This document shows positions 13,101 to 18,622 of a stretch of 18,622 nt of DNA, piece after piece. The DNA comes from Syntrophomonadaceae bacterium (lineage in GTDB: Bacteria > Bacillota > Syntrophomonadia > Syntrophomonadales > Syntrophomonadaceae), in assembly GCA_028698695.1 (NCBI GenBank), contig JAQVWB010000013.1, positions 1 through 18,622 of the forward strand. Direction: 5' to 3'. The translations under genes and the position numbers were made by a program. The notes beneath the pieces are model-generated. The model was given only the letters and a program-made list of their open reading frames with translations. It did not search any database and had not been told where the DNA came from. Each line of letters opens with the position of its first letter. Position 1 is the first letter of the stretch.

Positions 13101-15128
13101 TTAATTACGCAGATAATCGGTGCGATGATTAAACCTGGCTTCAAAATATGGTTTAATCTTTTCCATTGGCCATTTATTTGCTGCAGCACACTCCTGAGCC
13201 TGCTCAATAATCTCATAATCTTCGATTAAACTGGCTATTTTTAATTGATCCAATCCATGCTGCCTAACTCCCCAAAAATCTCCCGGACCGCGGATGAGCA
13301 TATCTATCCGGGCCAATTCAAATCCGTCATTAGTCTGTTCGACAGCCTGAAGACGTTTCCTGGCTTCATCAGTTTTAGGTTCAGCCAATAAAATACAATA
13401 CGATTGATGATTGCCACGTCCTACCCGACCTCTTAATTGATGTAATTGTGAAATGCCAAATCGTTCCGCCTGTTCAATAACCATAACGGAAGCATTAGCC
13501 ACATCTATGCCTACCTCAATTACAGTTGTTGATACCAGTATTTGAATTTGACCTGCGATAAATTCACGCATAACTGCTTCCTTTTCAGCTGGCTTAAGCC
13601 GACCATGTATTAATCCTACAGCTTTATCGGGAAAAACGCTGGTCCGTAATTCATCATACAAGCTGGCCGCTGCCTGCAAATCCTGTTTTTCTGATTCCTC
13701 AATCAAAGGGCAGACCACGTAAGCCTGAAGCCCCTGTTCCACTTGACTGCCAACAAATCTGTAAGCATCATTTTTAAATTTATAATCCAGGAAGCGGGTT
13801 TTTATATTCCTCCTTCCCGGGGGCATTTCATCTATTATGCTAACCTGCAGATTCCCGTAAATTGTAAGTGCCAGAGTGCGTGGAATTGGTGTCGCCGTCA
13901 TAACCAGTACATCAGGATTTTCCCCTTTGCAGACTAACTCAGAACGCTGACGCACTCCAAAACGATGTTGTTCATCAATTACTACCAGTCCCAGATGATT
14001 AAATATGACCTGGTTCTGAAAGAGTGCATGGGTACCAATAACGATATTTATATCACCCGAGGCTATTGCAGTAAACAGGTTATCCCTTTCTTTAATTCCG
14101 GTACTGCCAGTCAACAAGCCTATTTGTATATCAGTTGCAGCTAAAATATTTTGCAACGATTTATAATGCTGCTGTGCCAAAATCTCAGTGGGTGCCATTA
14201 TAGCTGCCTGAAAACCACTGGCAACTGCTTTAACCATAGCCAATACAGCTATAATCGTCTTACCTGATCCCACATCACCTTGCAATAACCGATTCATAAC
14301 CCGAGGGGATTCCATATCTGTATAAATATGATGCAAAACCTTCTGCTGGGCAGCAGTTAGTTTAAATGGCAAATTATCAGTAACCTGTTTAACCAGTTCA
14401 TTTTTTTCCTCATGAATTACAGCGTTTACCTGCTTACTGTCTTCTTCCAATCTAAATCCCAATTGAAAAAGCAACAGTTCTTCAAAAGCCATTCTTCTTC
14501 TGGCTTGAAAAAACGACTGCTGATTCTGAGGAAAATGCATATTTTTTAATGCGTTTTCCATGCTGCATAAACCATATTTTTCAAGTAATATATCATCTAA
14601 AATTTCTGGATAATCAGCCCGATGTTTTTCCAGGATATAGCTGATTAATTGACGCATGGTCTTTTGACTGATTCCTTCGGTCAGATTATATACCGGAGTC
14701 AAATTACATTCAGTATTATTAGCGCTCAAAATATCGTATTCATAAACATGCATTTCCGGGCCTCTTACGCCAGGCTTTATTTTACCGGACACATATATAT
14801 CCTGGTCAATTTTAAGGATGGTATTCATATAGGGTTGATTAAACCATACTGCGGTTAAAAAACCCTCACCCGTATCAACTACAGCCGAAAAAATATTCAT
14901 CCCCCGTCTGCTGGTACTGGTACGAGTCTGCGTAACCCTGCCCTGAATCTGTGCCATCTGATCAATTTCCATATCGTGCAGTGGAGTAAGATTGCTCCGG
15001 TCTATGTAGGTTCTAGGTACATGCCAGAATAAATCCAGCAGTGTATAAATACCCATGCGGTTTAAGCAGACCTTTCTTCCGGGCCCTACTCCCTTCAGAT
15101 ATTGAACCTCTTTTTCTAAACCGTCCAT
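13101..15128 (-). CDS. recG: ATP-dependent DNA helicase RecG
   Basis: RecG remodels stalled replication forks and branch-migrates Holliday junctions. The 675-residue product is normal length. An N-terminal wedge/OB domain (about 50-150) is followed by helicase motifs: Walker A GDVGSGKT near residue 284, APTEILAQQH, GTHALFQ, the DEQH box VIDEQHRFG near residue 385, TATPIPRT, and the C-terminal helicase block with VIEVGIDVAN, QLRGRVGRG and the closing GPGDFWGVRQHG. GGAGGAACAG precedes the ATG. It lies 53 nt after the fakA-like gene, with a hairpin in the gap. In B. subtilis recG is followed by fapR-plsX; here a sporulation block and the ylb/pta genes intervene. The frame is intact. Confidence 0.98.
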   Translation of the reverse strand: MDGLEKEVQYLKGVGPGRKVCLNRMGIYTLLDLFWHVPRTYIDRSNLTPLHDMEIDQMAQIQGRVTQTRTSTSRRGMNIFSAVVDTGEGFLTAVWFNQPYMNTILKIDQDIYVSGKIKPGVRGPEMHVYEYDILSANNTECNLTPVYNLTEGISQKTMRQLISYILEKHRADYPEILDDILLEKYGLCSMENALKNMHFPQNQQSFFQARRRMAFEELLLFQLGFRLEEDSKQVNAVIHEEKNELVKQVTDNLPFKLTAAQQKVLHHIYTDMESPRVMNRLLQGDVGSGKTIIAVLAMVKAVASGFQAAIMAPTEILAQQHYKSLQNILAATDIQIGLLTGSTGIKERDNLFTAIASGDINIVIGTHALFQNQVIFNHLGLVVIDEQHRFGVRQRSELVCKGENPDVLVMTATPIPRTLALTIYGNLQVSIIDEMPPGRRNIKTRFLDYKFKNDAYRFVGSQVEQGLQAYVVCPLIEESEKQDLQAAASLYDELRTSVFPDKAVGLIHGRLKPAEKEAVMREFIAGQIQILVSTTVIEVGIDVANASVMVIEQAERFGISQLHQLRGRVGRGNHQSYCILLAEPKTDEARKRLQAVEQTNDGFELARIDMLIRGPGDFWGVRQHGLDQLKIASLIEDYEIIEQAQECAAANKWPMEKIKPYFEARFNHRTDYLRN

Positions 15129-15147
15129 CTGTTCCTCCCGACAGAAA

Positions 15148-15168
15148 AGGCGGGTAGATAACCCGCCT
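15148..15168 (-). terminator. weak hairpin between the fakA-like gene and recG
   Basis: On the minus strand AGGCGGGT, loop TATCT, and ACCCGCCT (15161-15168 with 15148-15155) form an 8-bp GC-rich stem with TTTT after it. The recG ribosome binding site follows at once, so it may partly reduce recG expression rather than end the operon. Confidence 0.5.
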
Positions 15169-15181
15169 GAAAAACATATGC

Positions 15182-16810
15182 TTATTCAATCGAAATAAAA
15201 TAATTGTAATGAGGTTGACCACCCCAGTATAATTCCACCTCACACTCGGCATAAATCTCCTCAAGCTCGGCTTTCATAGCTTCAACCTGTGATACTTCCA
15301 TTTCTTCACCATAGTATAGAGTAATTAAAGAAGTATCCTCATTTACTATTTTCTTCAATAATTGTTTAACCGTTTCCGTTATACTATCGGTAGCCAATTC
15401 AATCTTATCTTCTATAAGGCCAATAATATCTCCCTCTTTTATATGCAGTCCATTCATGGTAGAATCTCTTACCGCATGAGTTACCTCGGCATATTTAACC
15501 TCGCCATACTGCTCAGTCATATTTTGCACAACCTCATGCAACTGCCCTTCAGGTTGATAAGACATCAAAGCCGCAATAGCTTGCATAATTGACCGGGTAG
15601 GGATTACAACCACCTGTTTATCTGCTAACTGCACCACCTGCTCAGCAGCCATAACAATATTACCATTATTAGGTAACAGGATAACTGCATCTGCATTTAC
15701 CTGATTACAGGCTTCTAATAAATCCTGCGTACTGGGATTCATAGTCTGCCCGCCTTCTACAACTATATCAACTCCCAGACTTTTAAGAATGGTAACCAGA
15801 CCAGCTCCAACTGCAACTGCTACTAATCCGATTTTTTTATGATTATTAGTTGCATCACCGGGAGACTCCATATTTAAAAGCCGTTCATGCGCCTCTTCCA
15901 GCATATTATTAATCTTTATATCAGTGAGCTGCCCCCACTGTAAACAAGTTTCCAGTACTTTGCCCGGATGATTGGAATGAATATGTACTTTTACAATTTC
16001 TTCGTCACCTACAACCAGCATGGAATCCCCCAATGGTGCCAGATGATCCCGCATATCAGCAACATCCAGCCCCGGACCCCTTACCAGCACTTCCGTACAA
16101 TATTGAAACTCCAATTCCAAAGAAACCATACCGGTCCTATCAGATGTCTGATCCACTCTGTCCGGTTCATAACTGGATAACTCAATATCTTTTTCCAGAG
16201 CCAGTCCCTGTACGGTACCTTCCAGGAAAAATAACAGCCCTTTGCCGCCAGCATCAACTACTCCGGCTTCCTTAAGAATTGGCAGCATCATCGGTGTTTT
16301 ATCCAGAGTAATGTGCCCGGCTTTAATACCGGCCAGTAAAACGGCGACTATATCCCCATTCTTCCTGGCTTCCTCCTCACAGGCTTTAGCTACCTCACGA
16401 ACTACTGTCAGGATAGTACCTTCAACCGGTTTCATTACTGCTTCATAGGCAGTATCTGAACCGGCCATGAGTGCCATAGCTATATCAATAGCATTAGCCT
16501 CGTTTTTCCCTTCCAAAACCCGGGCCATACCCCGAAATATCTGGGAAAGAATAACTCCGGAATTACCTCGGGCTCCCATTAAAGACCCCATAGAAATAGC
16601 TCTGGCCACCTTACCCAGAGGTTTATCCTGAACTTTCTCGCCTTCTTTTACCGCTGAAAGTAGCGTTAAATACATGTTGGTACCAGTATCCCCGTCAGGT
16701 ACCGGAAAAACATTTAATAAATCCACACTATCGCGATTATGTTCAAGATTTATACAGCCTGATTTAACACTTCTAACCAGATCACTTCCTGTGATATATG
16801 TCAAACTCAA
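15182..16810 (-). CDS. fakA: DAK2-domain fatty acid kinase catalytic subunit FakA-like (YloV)
   Basis: The FakA family phosphorylates fatty acids held by FakB (DegV-like) proteins to give acyl-phosphate, which enters the pathway at PlsX/PlsY. The 542-residue product has an N-terminal DAK2/DhaL kinase domain: NVFPVPDGDTGTNM (residues 33-46) gives the metal-binding aspartates D39 and D41, and GSLMGARGNSGVILSQIFRG near 73 the nucleotide-binding loop. A middle domain and the C-terminal YEMEV-to-ELYWGGQPHYNYFISIE region complete the family layout. The start is TTG with GGGGAGG 9 nt upstream. It is 15 nt after the asp23-like gene, the conserved yloU-yloV pair. No fakB is in the window, so the assignment to fatty acids rests on family knowledge. 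Confidence 0.88.
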   Translation of the reverse strand: MSLTYITGSDLVRSVKSGCINLEHNRDSVDLLNVFPVPDGDTGTNMYLTLLSAVKEGEKVQDKPLGKVARAISMGSLMGARGNSGVILSQIFRGMARVLEGKNEANAIDIAMALMAGSDTAYEAVMKPVEGTILTVVREVAKACEEEARKNGDIVAVLLAGIKAGHITLDKTPMMLPILKEAGVVDAGGKGLLFFLEGTVQGLALEKDIELSSYEPDRVDQTSDRTGMVSLELEFQYCTEVLVRGPGLDVADMRDHLAPLGDSMLVVGDEEIVKVHIHSNHPGKVLETCLQWGQLTDIKINNMLEEAHERLLNMESPGDATNNHKKIGLVAVAVGAGLVTILKSLGVDIVVEGGQTMNPSTQDLLEACNQVNADAVILLPNNGNIVMAAEQVVQLADKQVVVIPTRSIMQAIAALMSYQPEGQLHEVVQNMTEQYGEVKYAEVTHAVRDSTMNGLHIKEGDIIGLIEDKIELATDSITETVKQLLKKIVNEDTSLITLYYGEEMEVSQVEAMKAELEEIYAECEVELYWGGQPHYNYFISIE

Positions 16811-16825
16811 GTTAGTGTTCCTCCC

Positions 16826-17188
16826 CTATTTTTCTCCCAAAAGTTTTACTCCTTTTACATGCACATTAACGCGGGCAACAGATAATCCAGCATCATGCTC
16901 CAATACATAGACAACCTTTTGCATGACATTTTGGGCAACTTCTCTAATCTTAATACCATAACCCACAACGACATAAACATCAATTACCAATCCATCAGCG
17001 GACGAACTTACTGATACCCCTTTGCGAATCGATTCCAACCCCAATATGCTCCATAAGCCGGATTGAAAATCCTGGGGTACCATTCCTACTAAACCATAAC
17101 AGTCAATTGCCGCTAAACCTGCAACCGTCTCAACTGCTTCTTTATCTACGAAGATTTCACCCAAATCAGTTTGTTTGATTTTAAACAT
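16826..17188 (-). CDS. Asp23/Gls24 family envelope stress response protein (YloU)
   Basis: The 120-residue product is a DUF322/Asp23 family protein; relatives attach to the inner face of the membrane and are linked to alkaline or envelope stress. Family features are GEIFVDKEAVETVAGLAAIDCYGLVGM in the N-terminal half, a central VIDVYVVVGYGIKI strand pair, and VNVHVKGV near the C-terminus. AGGAGGG precedes the ATG at good spacing. It is the first gene of the yloU-fakA-recG operon and is divergent from rpmB, as in many Firmicutes. The biochemical role is not known. Confidence 0.92.
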   Translation of the reverse strand: MFKIKQTDLGEIFVDKEAVETVAGLAAIDCYGLVGMVPQDFQSGLWSILGLESIRKGVSVSSSADGLVIDVYVVVGYGIKIREVAQNVMQKVVYVLEHDAGLSVARVNVHVKGVKLLGEK

Positions 17189-17249
17189 GAAGATTTCCCT
17201 CCTCTTCTTATAAATTTTAATTCTATATGCTGATATTTATTCCTGCTTC

Positions 17250-17278
17250 TTGCCCTTTGTCTCCCATTTTGATAGAAT
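17250..17278 (+). promoter_or_regulatory. probable promoter of rpmB
   Basis: TTGCCC (17250-17255) and TAGAAT (17273-17278) are separated by 17 nt, four and five of six matches to the sigma A consensus. The start would fall near 17285, about 30 nt before the rpmB start codon. Confidence 0.5.
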
Positions 17279-17313
17279 ATGTAAGTGCATTGTTAATGAG
17301 AGGGGGCAAAAAT

Positions 17314-17502
17314 ATGGCCAAATGTGAAGTTTGCGGGAAAGGCGTTTCTTTTGGTAAGAAATACAGCCACTCCCATATACGTACTAACCGACAGTGGAAA
17401 CCTAACGTGCAACGGGTAAAAGTGGTAGTTAACGGCACTCCCCGAAAAGCATATGTGTGTACCCGCTGCCTCCGGTCCGGGAAAATAGAACGAGCCATAT
17501 AA
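17314..17502 (+). CDS. rpmB: 50S ribosomal protein L28
   Basis: The 62-residue basic protein belongs to the large ribosomal subunit. MAKCEVCGKGVSFGKKYSHS opens with the first cysteine pair CEVC, and VCTRCLRSGKIERAI ends with the second, the zinc-binding (four-cysteine) L28 type. The ATG at 17314 follows GAGGGGG; the reading frame is open for 29 codons upstream, but those residues do not resemble L28 and are not coding. rpmB stands alone, divergent from the asp23-like gene, the usual Firmicute arrangement, and is closed by a terminator that overlaps the end of hslO. Confidence 0.97.
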   Translation: MAKCEVCGKGVSFGKKYSHSHIRTNRQWKPNVQRVKVVVNGTPRKAYVCTRCLRSGKIERAI

Positions 17503-17511
17503 CCGTTTACA

Positions 17512-17544
17512 AGCCTTAGAATTCTTCTAAGGCTTTATGCTTTT
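17512..17544 (+). terminator. rpmB terminator overlapping the hslO stop codon
   Basis: AGCCTTAGAA (17512-17521), loop TTC, and TTCTAAGGCT (17525-17534) form a perfect 10-bp stem followed by TTATGCTTTTTTAT. It is a good plus-strand intrinsic terminator. The last codons and stop of the convergent hslO (17516-17518) lie within the stem, but the minus-strand exit has no U-tract. Confidence 0.8.
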
Positions 17545-18415
17545 TTATCTGCAACAAATCATGCAATTCAAACTGATACCGTTCATTACAAAAATTACAA
17601 CACACTTCAATTTTTCCAACATTCTGCTCAATTTCCTGCAGCTCTTCAACACTTAAACCAGCCATTATAGCAGCCAATCTTCCTTCATTGCAATTACACT
17701 TAAATGATAATGGAATCCGGTCAGCCAAATTATATGATAAACCCATCATCACCTGCCCGGCAATAGTTTCAAGTGAACTGGACCTAACTACCGCTTCGCT
17801 AATTGGTCCTAAAGCGTTAATGTTATTTTCAATTATTTCCAGTATACTGTCATCTGCTCCCGGCAAAGCCTGAACTATAAGTCCTCCCGCTGCTTTTATA
17901 CTCAAATCAGTATCCACCAGTACCCCCAAAGAGACCAGTGATGGAATCTGTTCCGAAAGCAGAAAATAACTGGCAACATCTTCGGCAATTTCGCCGCTGA
18001 CCAGTGGAACTTTACCTACAAAGGGTTGTTTCATACCCAAATCTTTTATAACTTCCAGAAAACCGTTCTTGCCTACCAGCTCCCCTACCGCCAGTTTTCC
18101 AGGAGTTTTTGAAGGTAAATCAGTCTGCGGGTTGGATATCAGAGCTCTGCCGGTGCCTCTGCTATCCACCGTAGCAATAATTGGCCCGCATATACCATTA
18201 CCGTCAACCCTTATAGTAAGCACATCCCGCTCGCCCTTCATATCACTGCCCATTAATAATGCTGCCGTTAAAACCCTGCCCAGTGCAGCTGAAGCAGTGG
18301 CAGAAGTAACATGCCTGGTCCGGGCTTCATCAACCACAGCAGTAGTATGAGCAATGCTGATTCTAACCTGTCCGCTCCGATCCACAGCTTTAATCAGATA
18401 GTCATTATCAATCAT
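17516..18415 (-). CDS. hslO: redox-regulated chaperone Hsp33
   Basis: Hsp33 is a cytoplasmic holdase activated by oxidation. The 299-residue product from the chosen start is normal length. Residues 1-230 form the folded N-terminal domain (YLIKAVDRSGQVRI at the start, SGEIAEDVASYFLLSEQIP in the middle). The C-terminal zinc switch is CNC, then after a 25-30 residue linker with GLSVEELQEIE, CCNFC; the CxC and CxxC cysteines bind zinc, and one extra cysteine precedes the second pair. An in-frame ATG 17 codons upstream is rejected: AGGAG lies about 10 nt before the ATG at 18415 and homology begins there. It is divergent from the carbonic-anhydrase-like gene, and its stop codon lies in the rpmB terminator. 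Confidence 0.95.
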   Translation of the reverse strand: MIDNDYLIKAVDRSGQVRISIAHTTAVVDEARTRHVTSATASAALGRVLTAALLMGSDMKGERDVLTIRVDGNGICGPIIATVDSRGTGRALISNPQTDLPSKTPGKLAVGELVGKNGFLEVIKDLGMKQPFVGKVPLVSGEIAEDVASYFLLSEQIPSLVSLGVLVDTDLSIKAAGGLIVQALPGADDSILEIIENNINALGPISEAVVRSSSLETIAGQVMMGLSYNLADRIPLSFKCNCNEGRLAAIMAGLSVEELQEIEQNVGKIEVCCNFCNERYQFELHDLLQIKKHKALEEF

Positions 18416-18554
18416 TAATATTTTGCTCCTCCCAATATCTCTTTTGTAATTATACCCATAAAGCATGCTAATTCAAAAACACTTTTATCAACCGGGAGGT
18501 ATTTAAAGCGACAACGTCAAAATGTAACTTATTACACGATAGGAGGTAACTGTT

Positions 18555-18622
18555 GTGGCTATATATGAATTTGAAGGTAAGCGCCCGATTATTGGTATTG
18601 ATGGTTTTATACACCCGCAAGC
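18555..18622 (+). CDS. gamma carbonic anhydrase family protein, 5' end only
   Basis: The window ends inside this gene, which gives the first 22 codons, MAIYEFEGKRPIIGIDGFIH and two more. This matches the usual opening of gamma-class carbonic anhydrase-like (PaaY/YrdA) proteins, a left-handed beta-helix family in which many members bind zinc. Their histidine ligands lie beyond the window, so activity cannot be judged. The start is GTG, with AGGAGGT 7-8 nt upstream. A dyad TGTAA-N4-TTACA (18523-18536) lies just before the ribosome binding site and is divergent from hslO. With only 22 codons the family call is moderate. Confidence 0.65.
   Translation, partial: MAIYEFEGKRPIIGIDGFIHPQ

Noticed and set aside
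15013..15264. 83-codon minus-strand frame spanning the fakA-recG gap
   Set aside because: It overlaps both genes in another frame and lacks a ribosome binding site or recognisable domain.
17227..17313. 29-codon extension of rpmB
   Set aside because: It overlaps the probable promoter, and the residues do not resemble L28.
18416..18466. 17-residue N-terminal extension of Hsp33
   Set aside because: It would run over the AGGAG ribosome binding site and lies outside Hsp33 homology.

Overview
The window looks like core chromosome of an anaerobic, spore-forming Firmicute of the Clostridia, plausibly Syntrophomonas or a close relative. That placement is inferred from gene content and moderate GC, not from any search. 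In its favour are a spore-specific protease (gpr), an alpha/beta-type small acid-soluble spore protein (SASP), the sporulation membrane protein YlbJ, a pta-ackA pair for acetate formation, and strong AGGAGG ribosome binding sites with frequent GTG and TTG starts.

Layout. Positions 1-432 are non-coding: two perfect 79-bp tandem repeats, each with a 12-bp perfect hairpin, followed by an array of CTGAC/GTCAG motifs spaced exactly 10 bp apart. Then, on the minus strand (read right to left), come plsX, acpP, rnc and an Elp3-like radical SAM gene, a lipid/RNase III block. To its right on the minus strand are pta-ackA, then ylbN (DUF177)-rpmF with its own near-consensus promoter. tmcAL (ylbM) is divergent from pta. 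A patatin-like gene (ylbK) and ylbJ are divergent from each other. A rsmD operon also encodes a small coiled-coil protein that resembles mycobacterial SepIVA. gpr (plus) and its presumed substrate SASP (minus) converge on a shared terminator. Next to SASP lies a 39-codon gene whose product carries a GPR-type cleavage motif. The right end holds the asp23-like gene, a fakA-like gene and recG (minus), rpmB (plus), hslO (minus), and the first 22 codons of a gamma-carbonic-anhydrase-like gene (plus).

The order reads as a fusion of two blocks that are separate in Bacillus subtilis. One is rpmB-yloU-yloV-recG-plsX-acpP-rnc. The other is the ylb cluster (rsmD, ylbJ, ylbK, ylbM, ylbN, rpmF), which here sits between recG and plsX where B. 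subtilis has fapR. No fapR, fabD/fabG, coaD or smc is present in the window.

Functional themes are membrane lipid precursors (plsX, acpP, the fakA-like kinase, the patatin-like hydrolase), acetate and acetyl-phosphate metabolism (pta, ackA, with the acetate-using tmcAL alongside), ribosome and RNA maturation (rnc, rsmD, rpmF, rpmB, tmcAL, ylbN), and sporulation (ylbJ, gpr, SASP, mini-SASP). The most unusual items are the repeat arrays at the left edge, the mini-SASP gene, the SepIVA-like protein, and several hairpins placed directly before ribosome binding sites or over stop codons. I see no phage, CRISPR, transposase, tRNA or rRNA gene.
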